Positions 25,691 through 37,592 of a stretch of DNA of 41,921 nucleotides are shown one piece after another. A model generated the notes under the pieces. That model was not told where the DNA came from and did no database searches. It worked only from the letters and a program-made list of their open reading frames with translations. The stretch is taken from NCBI GenBank assembly GCA_037447655.1, contig JBBHKE010000830.1:1-41921 (forward strand), in the 5' to 3' direction. Made by a program: the position numbers and the translations under genes. This DNA is from Zygnema cylindricum (taxonomy: Eukaryota > Streptophyta > Zygnematophyceae > Zygnematales > Zygnemataceae). The first letter of the stretch is position 1, and the number at the start of each line of letters is the position of its first letter.

Positions 25691-25895
25691 TATGCAAAAT
25701 GTCCAATATCCAATGTTCAGTGTCCAATGTCATGAAAATGCCCAATGTCCAATCTCCCATGTCTAATGCACAATCTCCGTCATCAATATCCAATATCCAA
25801 TGTCTAGTTTCCATTGGTCATTGTCACATGTTCCATATCCAATGCCTAATGTATAATGTTCAATGTCCAATGTCTAATGCCGAATGCATAGTAGA
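25691..25895. repeat. Degenerate (TCCAATG)n heptamer array, block 1
   Basis: Units TCCAATG/TCCAATA/TCTAATG with many variants. Because the period is 7, every reverse frame reads the same heptapeptide theme (LDIGHWT). Confidence 0.9.
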
Positions 25896-26252
25896 AAAGT
25901 ACTGTCGTACAGTTCATACATTGTATAAATTTTGATTTTCTTAGTATGGCATTCAATTTATACGGGGTCGCCGCTAAGAACATTTTCCCAGTCAATCACT
26001 TGACTGACTACGACGTTTCCTTGCTTCTATTGTGATGTCGTCGTTTCGCTTTACATACTCGTTTTAAGCTTCCTTCCTTGTCTTAAGCTGTGGCGTTTCG
26101 AATTGGTATTTCAACATCCAACAGGTTAGAAAGACTCGTACAAAGAGAGATTTGTTTTATAGGACAAACTAAAAACTCGTACAAAGAAAGATGTGTTATT
26201 TAAGGACAAACTACGCGGTAAAGTAAAAGAGCTGTTTGTATGCTCTGCTCTA

Positions 26253-26345
26253 CTCCAATGTTCCATGCCCAATGTTCCATGTCCAATGTCCAGTGTCCAA
26301 TGTCCAATGTCCAATGTCCAGTGTCCAATATCCAATGTCCAACGC
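26253..26345. repeat. (TCCAATG)n heptamer array, block 2
   Basis: More regular copy of the same heptamer, about 360 bp after block 1. The segment between the blocks (25896-26252) shows a repeated ACTCGTACAAAGA(G/A)AGAT unit and no gene. Confidence 0.92.
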
Positions 26346-28364
26346 CTAATGACTGCGATTGACTACCAGTATCCAATGCCCAAGTCAAGGGTCAATATCA
26401 ACGTCCTCGTCTACCAAAATACTTTCAAAACAAAGTCCAAATTTGGCAATTTAAAATTCCATTGACCGTTTCTGAATTTTGGCACATATTACCTATCCTC
26501 CTCTTCCCCATCCCTGTCCTGTATTCGAAAATAAACTGTAAATCATCCAAATCCACAATACAAATGAACCAGAAAATTGGCTCACCTGCCACGTGTGGCC
26601 ACGCCGAAAAACGAAAGAGCGCTCAATGCTGCTGCCACGTCACACCTTCCCTCAGAATGTACTTCCACGTGTCACCTTAACCCTCTCTCTGTATTCTCAT
26701 CTCTCTCTCTCTCTCTCTTCCTCAGTATGGACGCCCAAAGGTTGCTCCTTTCCCTCGCCCTCTCCCTCTCCCTCTTCCTTTTTCTTTCTTTTCTTACTTT
26801 TTTTGCTCTCTCGTTTGATTGATATCAGAAATAGTCTTTCCCCTCACCTTTTCTTTCCTATCGCAATTTATATTTTCACCTCTTCTCTCTTCCTGTTTGA
26901 TTTATATATATTAATACATATACATATATATACTTGGCAGCTGATTATCTCAGAATAAAGAAAAGAAAAAAAAAAGTCAATAAATTTGTGCGTCTGGAAG
27001 TGCCACTTGGTCTTTTGTCCCAGACTTAGGTTCCTCGCACGTGTGAGGAAACTTCCTTCGCGCCCCTTCCCCGAGGGGGAAACCGAAAGAAATAAGCGAA
27101 TAGGCAGAGAGCAGGAAGTAAGAACATCCGTACAGTGAAACCGTGAAAGACAAAATAATAGGGCAGCAAAAGAAAAAAATGACAGAAAAAACAAATATAT
27201 GTACGTTTGGTACTAAACCGACATCCGAATCTTGTCCGCCTTCATTATAAAATGTTAGCAACAGAGACGTGGCATGAACGAGGTCCTCCACAAGTACAAT
27301 TACTTGCGTCACTCCGTACGACGTATGAACGTACATATTCTGTACGAATTGCCGTCATTTCCAATGTATGAAAGTACAGTACAGCTACAGTGCATGTCGG
27401 TGAGACAGACAAAAATTACGGCCGAAAGTTTACAACCTTCATTTTTACCTACAGAAATTATGTCTTACCTTATTTTGCCAATAGTGCGTACTTTTTTTCG
27501 AACTTTCTATGGGCTTAGGGCTGCGCTCTGCCAAACCCTAAAGCGGTCATTTCTGTCGCTTTCAATGATTGGCTAGTTTAAAGCCGTCGAGATCGTGATC
27601 CTACGGCCATAAACGTCCCAATAATTTAACAAAATCCCGAATGACTTCTTTTCGCCTGATGCAGCGCAGCCATGAGCCACGATTGGTCAATTTGGCGGTC
27701 AAAACGCTCTTTTTAAAAGTGACGCAATTAGTAAAAAAAGTCGACAGTGAAGAAAGATGATTTTATTGCCAAAACGAAAAAAAAAAAAAAAAAAAAAAAC
27801 TCGGGGGCGAACAGAAGACTCCGTTTCCTATTTTTCGGCGACAAAAAGGTTTCTTAAAAATATACGGACAATTTCAGTATTTTTTTGTTTTTCTCTTCGT
27901 TAATTCACACGTGTGACAAAACGACAAGTCACCTAATTCCTCACGGCTATCCCAATCGTTCAGCTTCTTGATAATCGTTATTATTCATAACGAGTATTTT
28001 TTTTTTACCCGCAAATTGGTCCAATGGCTCTAGCCCTTAGCTCTCGTAACGCACTTTTCGCTCCAATATGTCCTCTGTGTAAACGTTACTGCACGAAATT
28101 TCTGGGCAATTCCAAATTTCCAAAAAGTCGCACGAAAACTGCAAAGTCCGCAATATAAATTGAGCTCAAACAACACTAATTTGTGATACATAACTTTCTC
28201 CTATAAGGGCAGGTACACATGTCGACTACACCATAGATTTCACGCGTGCGTCTTCGCGCGTGTGAACAAAGCTACGTTCTTACAGCGGTTATTTACGGGT
28301 GAAAAGCCGTTATATTAACTCAAATATTAGGTCGGAAATGCCTTCCACGCGGACCGATATAACT
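26346..28364. other. Intergenic, nothing recognised
   Basis: Contains a CT-rich stretch (about 26684-26790), TATATA-rich sequence (26900-26935), and A24 (27777-27800). Short frames only. Confidence 0.6.
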
Positions 28365-28372
28365 GTTTACAA

Positions 28373-28675
28373 CATAGTTCAAATGCAGGCGTTTTTAGTA
28401 GGCCTTTGGTCGGCGCCTTTAGCGTAACTTGTGTTATGGGATTTTCATGTGATCTTCTTAGATCGCTATTTTGATCGGTGGCCGACCGATCGTCTGAATC
28501 TGACGGTGTAAACAATTTTTTTTGGTCCGAATGTTTTAATTGGTCCAATTTTTTGTCCGGATGTTTTAATTGCCAAATTTGGTCGAAATACAATATGGGT
28601 ATTAAGGTCATATTGTATGTTTTGCATACAATAGGCATATTGTATGCGCCTACTTTCCCCTAATTTTGAACTATG
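28373..28675. mobile_element. hAT-like MITE, group C, short form
   Basis: Ends CATAGTTCAAATGCAGGCG and TTTTGAACTATG. Flanked by GTTTACAA (28365-28372) and GTTTACAT (28676-28683), a 7/8 match consistent with an 8-bp target duplication. The interior (GTTATGGGATTTTCATGTG, ATACAATATGGGT, CATATTGTATG) matches the right part of the large element at 33782-36244. 303 bp. Confidence 0.88.
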
Positions 28676-28944
28676 GTTTACATTTCACGATCCCATTAAA
28701 ATATGTTCATAGGAGGTTCTCCTGCATTTCTGAACGTTAATTTTTATCCTTTCCCGTAGATTCGGTCAGAATCTTAGATTCTTTTATAATGTCTCATACG
28801 CATACGTGGCGACGAGGTCTAACCAAAATTGTCGGTGCATATGAACCGCAACATGCCGCCGTATTATATTTTTTCAAACTGCCCGCCGTCAGTTGGAGAA
28901 AATGTATTTTATTTAAAAAAATTATGTTCATTTTCAATTTTCTG
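28676..28944. other. Intergenic spacer between two MITEs
   Basis: Nothing recognised. Confidence 0.5.
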
Positions 28945-29836
28945 TAGTGTTGTGTATCGGTAAAAAACGTATCGCGATAACACCGATAACAATAGTTATC
29001 GGTTATCGAACGGTCAAAGGTTCCGATATATCGGTCTGAGACCAATAAATTCCATATCAGCGATAAAAAAAAAGTATAGTATGCATACAATAGTACTTTA
29101 TATCATACTGTATTATATCATTGACTTTATATAGCATGGCATGCCACATAAAAACCTGTTCCGTCTCCGCTTAACTGCAATGTATTACGGACAACGCAAC
29201 ACATAAACGTTGGCCGGTTAACTGCACAGCAATTTTACGGCAACGTACGGAATTTTACTGAAAAACTGGTGAAAATGGAACGGGAAAAAGGACGGCGGAC
29301 ACAGAGTACAATGGACACAAAGTAACATTCTGCGCGCCACCGTAATATAACAGAGGACTTATAATGAGAAAACACGAGCGGACGCGTTAACGTGAGCGCC
29401 GACATCTCGGAATGACTCTTTTGGCAGCTTATGCCATATAAAAATGGGTAGATTAACACGAGGTAGGTCCCCAGTGGATCTCAAAGAATAAAGGGACAAA
29501 GCCATGGCGTTGGATGTGAAAGGTAAATCATTTTTACTGGATCCGTATCAAAACCGTACAGATCTCATGGAGACTACTGTACTTTTTGTGCTTATAGACG
29601 TGCGAGGAATAACACGTACAGTTGAGTGTACGGGCCGTACATTCATATGTACGGTCTGTACAGTTGTCGCCGATAGTTATCGTTATCGGCATTATCACCG
29701 ATAAGTACTCGATATTATCGGCTTCTTATCGGCGATAAGACCGATGTCGATATATCGTACCAATAAATCGATTATCGAGAACCCAGTTAAAGGTCCATAT
29801 CGGTTATCGGTTAATCCTTACCGATACACAACACTA
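28945..29836. mobile_element. Group D MITE, long form, CGATAA-rich
   Basis: Ends TAGTGTTGTGTATCGGTAA and CCGATACACAACACTA, inverted. Both sub-terminal regions are dense in CGATAA/TTATCGG and can fold on each other. It contains GGCATGGCATGCCACA. The central about 500 bp (29150-29660) has no homology to the 428-bp form at 4625 that I can see, and no transposase. Confidence 0.85.
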
Positions 29837-30725
29837 ATTTTTTGGCTGCACCAAGATCCAAAAAAGAAAATATAGCATGGAGGGATAGCACGTCGCGATA
29901 AACTAAAAGACAATATTATTTCGTTTTATAAAAGATAAAGTGCGGCATGAAAATCGGTCCTAACATATGTTGTCCTTGTCTTTTATGACGCGACGACAAC
30001 GTTTTTTATACGTCGGCAAAGGAAAAAAAACTTTTTGGTTATGATTGTAGGGAGCCCTAACAAATCGACCGTACATGGTGTCCGTACAAAAGTCGCGTCG
30101 CCGTAAAAAAAAAAATCATAAAATGCAAGTATTAAGCTGTCCACTAGGGTCGACATGACAATCCGTACGTACAAGAAAGTCAGCGAGTAGGGGCGTGTTC
30201 CCATGTGTTCAAGTAAAGGTTTTCTTTCGTCGTTTTCACAAAAAATGAGACTTAAAACAAGAAAATAATACGGCGTACGAAAAATGGGCAAAAACACAAG
30301 TACATTTTGCGTCATCTTGGAACTTTGGAAGGTACGGCAATTTGGCTTAATTATCATCGCGACCCACTTCCAGTTCAACTTCACACTTGCACTGGAATCA
30401 TATCGCGACCTGATTTTAATAAAAATTCTACCCTATTGACGAATAGAAAACTGGATTGCATGCGTCAAACGTTTTCGATTTTTTTTTTACATGTGGGAGA
30501 GTACATGAAAAAATACTTGTTTGTCATTTTACAAACAATTCGTTTGTTTGTTTGGTTGTACGTTTTTTCGTCTGAATGGCGAATGATGTAATTGCGTTAA
30601 ATAGAAAAGCATAGAAAATGGCATCAGGCATCGGACAGGATCCGCCATAACTAAGCACATGGTAGTGAAAGAAAGCTCGACGTCTACAATGTCATGCTGA
30701 ACATTCAATGTCACTTTCACTACAG
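29837..30725. other. Intergenic, nothing recognised
   Basis: AT-rich with many GTACG words. Short overlapping frames on both strands without recognisable domains. Confidence 0.55.
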
Positions 30726-31278
30726 TACACCGCCAATCGCTATAAGCGTAGATGTTTCTTTAGCGTACAAGAATAATTACCATGATTTACGCTGATTAAG
30801 AATTTGAAAATTTTGAAAAATAACATACATTCTAATTGTTTAATAATTCTAAATTGGGTCTTTGAAAAAAACAAATGTCGGTCGCAAACATGATTACAGT
30901 AATATAGATACTTGTACAAAATCTGACAAATCGTACGTTCACACAGTCGAAACGTGGTTGCTGGACGAATATATGCGAACGTGATATTTGACAACCCGAT
31001 TTAATCCCCTTTTTAGAGCGCATATTCTCATGCGTCCGCATTTACTAAAACTCATTAATTATACTTTTTTACTTAAAAAAGTACAATTATGTACGGTCTA
31101 ACACGTACCGTACACCACACTATTTAAACAACAACGTATTTTCGTTTCGTACGGTACTTGGAAAATAACCCTTAATGCCATAAAGAAAAACATAGAATAA
31201 GCTACGTTAGTTGAGAATAAAAAAATAAAAAGCGGGACGGAATTAGCGTACACTACGCTAATAGCGATTGGCGGCGTA
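30726..31278. mobile_element. Group B TA-flanked MITE, uninterrupted reference copy
   Basis: Ends TACACCGCCAATCGCTATAA and TAATAGCGATTGGCGGCGTA, with GCGGGACGGAATTAGCGTAC just inside the right end. 553 bp, no coding capacity. It serves as the uninterrupted comparison for the copies at 33608 and 40837. Confidence 0.92.
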
Positions 31279-32179
31279 CTGTACAACCCATTTGTAGAAG
31301 TAGGCGATTGCTTATGTCGTCCACGTGTGGGGATCTACAAACGTGAGGAGCCAGTTGGCGTCGACAAATGTCCGCAGTTTGTTGGCGTCTACAGGTGTCG
31401 CAAGACATTGCAACGTCTACAACTATCACATATTCGAAGGAATGAAGGCGCAAGTAACAATTGACGTAGGGTACGTCCCCGTGTATTAAAGTACATACTT
31501 TTTCTGTCTTTTTGCCCTAAAATTCAGGGAACTTGGAAAAAAACTTTAACCGTTCGAGAAAATTATGTTTAACAAAAAAAAGTATTCTTCAATTCATACT
31601 TTCGATGTATGGCATGTTTGTCGTCATATGAATGCATTTTGGCATTTTCCCCTTTTCGACCCCGGGCAAGATAATCCAGCCCAAAAAAAAATTCACCCAA
31701 AATCACATCGAGGAGGTGATTTTAGTGAAGTACCGCCCAAACAGCGAATGAAAAACGAACCACGCACGTGCCACACGATTTGTAAAATTTTTGGACGAGG
31801 GATAGTCCTCGCTATTTTTCTCCGTACCCGTCACGCGCTATGTACGGAAAAAAAATTGCAGGGGTCTCGAACTTCCACTTGAATTCATGGGTCCTTTGCA
31901 TAATTTTTCGTCGTTGCGCCTCTCCTCTCTCCCTCTCACACTATCGCTTGTATCTCACACTTTTTAGAATGAGACACGACAATATTGGTATAAAATGAAA
32001 GATCTTTAATTTTTTATTTTTTTTTGTTTTTTACTTTTTTATTTAATGGCAAATCGAGTGAGAAAAGTAGAAAAAGCGAAATCGGAAAACTATGGCGGAA
32101 AGTTATTAAATCAGTGACGTCGACGTTGTCACAAGTGAGCGTGACGTCACAATATCACCAAACCCTAAACATCTACGAT
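31279..32179. other. Intergenic
   Basis: 31310-31440 has ACGTCTACAAC/GGCGTCTACAGG/GGCGTCGACAAA units that recall dispersed repeat G. T-rich 32008-32045. No gene recognised. Confidence 0.55.
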
Positions 32180-32410
32180 TTCACAAAAATCTAGACGTCT
32201 ACATCTGTCGCTGTTTCTGTTGGCGTCACTAATCGTTGGAAGTTTCGAAGTCGTCTTCAGTCGTCATCAGTAGAACCTTGCGTCTAAACCGTCACATTTC
32301 AAAGTTCCGATTTCATATTTGCACATAGGGACGCTCTTCAAAGTAGTACGGAGAATCTATACTACAGTCCAAAATACTTTGCCAAAGTACCGATTACATG
32401 GGGACGTACC
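32180..32410. repeat. Dispersed repeat G, copy 2
   Basis: Near-collinear with 12146-12376 upstream of RBM34, differing by scattered substitutions and small gaps. Confidence 0.88.
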
Positions 32411-33389
32411 CATGGGCACACTTTGAAAAGTACACCATCAAATTTGCACTAAAATCCAAAGTATCGTTTCAAATTTTCAGATACATGGGAACACGCCCTA
32501 ATTGTCTAGTTTAGTATTTGAAACCCGTGAAATCCACGTGTTATCAGACGCATGCAGATTTCCTAATATATTTTTTGTATTTTTTGTTTTATTTAAGAGC
32601 ATTTTTTTTCTGTCATTTTAGAGCAGTTTATTCTAAAGACAGGAAGATCCCGTGAAGGATTGAAAAATTTCTCCGGCCGTACAACTGCTATTGTTGTCGA
32701 CCTTTGACCGCCAGAAATTTTGTCCGTCTGTGCAATAACATCATTTTGTCACATAGGACAGAATGTTGAAACCCGCCGGGCCACTATTGGACCGACAAAT
32801 ATTGAAGATCTCGGGTCCGATAGCGCGGTGTTACACCAATAATACAGAACAATAAATCATAGACAGGCACAGTTCGTCCGTTCCCAAAAGAAACAGAAGA
32901 AACAATACACTTTAGAATGACTCAAAGGCGACTTAGAGATGACTCCCATGGAAGATAAAAAGTTGAAGGACAGACCTCGGTTTCTAGAAAAGACAAATGG
33001 TTGTACAGAAATTAAATCGTCGATTCGATTCTGTTGCAATCTGACGGATTAGCTGCTGACTTCGCAATGTACTTTGACAAAAACACGCCAGCCAATTTCC
33101 AACTGTATTTCTGACAAGGATGAAAATCCACGACAAAAAACGTAGGGTGCGTGATGCTTATCCGTAAAATCAAATATACGTCCGTAATATCGCTAGGATT
33201 TTATACGCACAATCTAAAATAGCGAACGAATTTGTTACTGCCACGTGTTGGTACAGAGTACAGACTGACAATGTGACATGGACGGTCGGCCAAGTCTCTC
33301 GGAGTCACATGGCGCTGACGGCCAACATTCCGTTTAAAACTGCGGAGCATGGGGCGAGGCTACGACCAATGTACCACAACCAGTGAATG
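32411..33389. other. Intergenic, nothing recognised
   Basis: No gene, RNA or transposon ends seen. Confidence 0.55.
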
Positions 33390-33604
33390 TACAGCGTGTA
33401 TCGCTATTAGTGTTAATGTTTTTTTTGTCGCTTAAACATTTTTTTCGTACACACATGTCAAATTGTAGATCTGACGGTTGCGACTAAAGGGTAAGATTCA
33501 CATCTTCCAATTGGCGGTCTCAAATTGAAAATCGGAGTGTGTACGGAGAAAATATGTTTTGAGTGGCGAGAAAATTATTAGCCCTAATAGCGATACACGG
33601 TGTA
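33390..33604. mobile_element. Group A MITE, TA-flanked
   Basis: Ends TACAGCGTGTATCGCTATTA and TAATAGCGATACACGGTGTA. The interior shares TAGATCTGACGGTTGCGA with the copy at 11909. Only 3 bp separate it from the group B element that follows. Confidence 0.92.
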
Positions 33605-33781
33605 CAGTACACCGCCAATCGCTATTAGTGTACAGGTTTCTTTAGCGTATAGGAATAATTACAGTGATTTACGCTAATTAGGAATTTAAAAACTTTCACA
33701 AAAAACATATATTCTAATTGTTTACTAATGCTAATTTGGGTCCTTGAAAAAATAAAATGTCGGTCGCAAACATGCTTACAC

Positions 33782-36244
33782 CATAGTTCAAAAGTAGGCT
33801 TTTTTATGGTAGGCCTTTGGTAGGCGCACAAAACTTTGCACAAAACTCTCGCAACGTAGGCATACTGTATGTGTGTGCGTCATGCACACTCCTGTACGAA
33901 CGTCCGAATCTGACGTAAGATCAAAGTACAGCGCACACCGCAGGACGGAATTTTTTAGCGAACTGACACGGCGTAGGATGACATTCCGTGGGAAAAAAAA
34001 CCGGGAAAATTCTCAAATAGCGTAGTTTACTCTATATTTTTCATTACTCTAATTAGTGCTATTTTCTAAGTACCGTAATAAATGAAAGTACGTTGCCTCT
34101 TAAATAGAGTGGTGTACCTCAGGATAGCCAAGGTAGCCATGGCTCTAGCTTCCTCTCCAATTTCTCAGTGACTGCGACAAGTTTGAGATTTGGAGAGAGA
34201 AGTTAGAGGTAGACTGCCTCGGCTTCTTTCTATATTTCTATTCAGACCTAGAAAATACTAATAAAACCATTAGTTTCTACATTCCTCTCACCTCCTCATG
34301 TGGGTGTTAGCGGCGTTTATGAAAGATGATCACGATGTCATATTTCCTACATGTGGATTGGGAATCTCTTCAGCGAGAGCATACAGGTCAATTAATTACC
34401 CATTTGTTTCCCATCCTCCACGTGAAGTTCCATTTTTTACCTTTATGGCTCATATGCGTCTATTTACGTACCTTGAGAGGTGTGGCCAACTCTCTCGTGT
34501 CGCGCAGGCACTTCAGCCTTTTACGCCACCACCAATGGATGACACTCTTGTTTTGGCCCAAGTTCTTTGTCGAGTTGAAAAAGGGCTTATTATTAGATAA
34601 GAATCGTCATTGCCTGCTAGTTTAATTTCACCACGTAAGCCTCAAAACCATCTTCCCTCGTCATGGAATACCTCTCATTGACCCCATAATAGCCCGTTTA
34701 TCAAATAACCACTATGTATTAATCTTATTAAGGTATAAGTTTTTAAGGATGAAACACATGCTCGACTTTTCTCTTGGTCGAGGCCAAGTTACAAGAATTG
34801 GGTTTTTACTTCACCAATTTTTTGTCGGCCCACTAACCTTTCAAAAACTTTTTTGTATACCTCTATTGAAATTTAAATCTTTAGTTTAGTAAAAATAGGT
34901 ATTATGGACTTAGATTAATTTTTAGTCAGATTTAATTCTTACCAATTATAGTGTAACAGTAGCACATATGCAGTAAGTGTGTATTGTATGTCTGCACGGA
35001 CACGTGCCAAGATTTGAAGATGATACAGGTATTCCGGAGTAGCACAGACACCTACATACCCGTGTCAAAAATCGTACGGGGGGTTTTTGTGAATCGGACG
35101 GACGGAAACCAAGCCGAGTATCTGGGAGAATATTGCACAAAATCAAAGACAAATCGTCGATATGGAGCGGCTTCGACGGACGCGATTAGCGTGGGACAAC
35201 ATTGACTAATTACACCTTACGTGAGGACCACATTGACTGATTGTGCCGTACGCACCATTGTTCAAAAGTAGGCTTTTTTATGGTAGGGCTTAGGTAGGCG
35301 CACAAAACTTTGCACAAAACTCTCGCAACGTAGGCATACTGTATGTGTGTGCGTTGTGCACACTCCTGTACGAACGTACGAATCTGACGTATGATCAAAG
35401 TACAACGCACGCCGCCGGACGGAATTTTTTAGCGAACTGACACGGCGTAAGATGACATTCCGTGGGAAAAAAAACCGAGAAAAAAAAAATCCGGGAAAAT
35501 TCTCAAATAGCGTAGTTTACTCTATATTTTTCATTACTCTAATTAGGGCTATTTTCCAAGTACCGTAAAAAATGAAAGTACGTTGTCTCTTAAATAGAGT
35601 GGTGTACGGACAGTGTCAGACCGTACATAAATGTACCTTTTTGAGTTAAAAAGTACAATAAACTAGTTTTAGTAACCGCGGACGCATGAGAATGGGCTTT
35701 CTAAAAAGGGAAAAAAACCATGTCGTAAAAAATCCCGTTCACACACATTTTTCTAACTGCCGCGTTTCGATCGTGTGAACGCAAACGGGGTTGGTCCGTA
35801 GGTTTTGGTAATTTTTTTGGCAGTGTGGTATTTTTTTTTTTATCGTCCCATACGGCCTGGTTGGTCAATTTGAGGCCCTATTTTGTGTGGCCCTCAAAAT
35901 TGAAGACGCTAATATGACAGATTCTCCTTTCGTAAGTTGTGTTATGGGATTTTCATGTGTTCTTTTTAAAATCGCCTACTTTGATCAGAGACCGTCCGAT
36001 CGTCTAAATCTGACGGTTTAAATAAAAAGTCCCTCAAAACTCACATAAATATTTGTTTTTGTCCGATTTTTTTTCAAAATTTAGACATGTCGTTTAATTC
36101 TCTATCGATCGATGTGCAACTCAACCCTGTCCCTATTTTATTTCATTTTGCGGCCAATACAATATGGGTCTTAAGGGCATATTGTATGTTTTGTGTACAA
36201 TAGGCATATTGTATGGGCGTACGGTCACCTACTTTTGAACTATG
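33782..36244. mobile_element. hAT-like element, group C, large form with internal duplication
   Basis: Ends CATAGTTCAAAAGTAGGC and CCTACTTTTGAACTATG, flanked by perfect 8-bp GCTTACAC (33774-33781, 36245-36252). The first about 340 bp are repeated in the same direction at 35256-35608, bracketing 1.13 kb of unrelated sequence (34120-35255). 35609-35790 resembles an inverted piece of a group B interior. No transposase visible, so probably non-autonomous. Confidence 0.9.
34120..35255. other. Foreign segment inside the hAT-like element
   Basis: Less AT-rich than its surroundings and free of the MITE words seen around it. Two overlapping plus-strand open frames of about 100 codons (34298-34600 beginning MWVLAAFMKDDH; 34326-34625) are present. 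I do not recognise either, and both cannot be real. It could be a captured piece of a host gene or of another transposon. Confidence 0.5.
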
Positions 36245-36602
36245 GCTTACACTAATGTAGGTACTTGTACAAAATTTGACAAATCGTACGTTCACACAGT
36301 CGAAACGTGGTTGATGGACTAATAATATTGCGACATGATGTTGACAACGATTTATCCCTTTTTAGAGTGCATATTCTCGTCGTCCGAGTTACTAAAACTC
36401 ATTAATTATACTTTTCACTTACAAGGGTACAATTTTGTACGGTCTAACCTTACCACACCACACTATTTAAACGACAACGTACTACGTTTTACGCTAATTG
36501 AAAAACCTAAATGACGTAAAGGAAATAACATAATAATTTATGTTATTTAAAATTTGGAAGAAAGCGGGTAAGCGTTCAATACGCTAATAGCGATTGGGTG
36601 TA

Positions 36603-37271
36603 TAATGCCGCACTAAATCTTCTTAAGGGCATGTCATGGGCAGCGGGCGTGTGACAATACACAAACTGTAGTATTTAGTACGCTACAAAGTCAATTATAG
36701 AAGAAAGAGAAATAGCGATGGATGCGCTATGGAATGCCGACATATGGCATTGTTTATGCATTTTTATCGAGTAAATCCTTCCTTCGAAAAAGAGGTTCCG
36801 GTCATTATTGATCCAAACCGTTCAAATGAACATATCATAAGATCAAAATGCAATTGTCAGAATTAGCGTGTATTACCAATATTTGGAAACTACACAACCT
36901 TGTGAAACGTTTACATTTCTAAGTCCACTAAAATGTGAAACGCGATGTAATCACCCTGTTGGTATTTGACCATAGCTAAAGCTGCGTACCGCGTCGAAAA
37001 GTGTAGTTATAGATCAATGGGTGATCCTTGGAAGATTATGTCCGTTAAATCCCCTTTTATACAGTATATGGGATGCGATATATGACGATGGTTATCGCAC
37101 GATACGGTGAAATCATGCGAGATATGGTGACATTAGCATGCACATTTCTAGTTGACAACTCTAGCTATAGACACTACTATCTAACTTTTTACAAATGGCT
37201 AAAAGGTATGCATTACAACGTTCGTCGTAGGTCGATAACACCACAGTACTGTGCCCATTTGTGTCGCTGTG
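36603..37271. other. Intergenic, nothing recognised
   Basis: No gene or repeat end identified. Confidence 0.55.
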
Positions 37272-37592
37272 ATACACTTGAGAACATAGCTCATCGTCAA
37301 TAGTGTAAATAAATAATGTTAATAATTTCGTAGTGGCTCTTTGAGGCCCAAGATCATAAACTAGTGTTAATAGCATTCAAAATTAATTAAGGCTAAGATG
37401 GAAAGCTTTCCTTTAATGTTAACCACTTTCTGTTTTGCTCGTAAAGTCAACGCTATGTACGACAAGTCTATAGTACTTTCGTTCGAAACGTCCATGTGGA
37501 ATCTCATTTTCACAACGTTAAGTAAGTTTCGTATGTAGATAAACTTTCGATCCGTGTTAGCCGCCTGAAAAAAGCAGGAGCATTACTCAACA
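37272..37592. mobile_element. Group E MITE remnant without right end
   Basis: About 250 bp collinear with the interior of the element in RBM34 intron 2 (shared GTACGACAAGTCT, AACGTCCATGTG, GTTAGCCGCC). The left end is decayed and the right end is not found. Confidence 0.75.

Larger units (their letters stand above)
33608..36602. mobile_element. Group B MITE split by a 2.46-kb hAT-like insertion
   Basis: Left part 33608-33781 and right part 36253-36602 align with the two halves of the intact copy at 30726-31278 (shared ATGTCGGTCGCAAACATG on the left; CAAATCGTACGTTCACACAG and ATTCTC..CGTCCG on the right). The break falls at the 8-bp duplication GCTTACAC. Confidence 0.93.

Noticed and set aside
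26126-26388. LDIGHWT repeat protein on the minus strand
   Set aside because: Translation of a 7-bp satellite; the same peptide appears in every frame.
34298-34625. Two frames of about 100 codons as a gene
   Set aside because: They overlap in different frames, have no recognised domain or splice context, and lie inside a transposon. Kept only as possible cargo.
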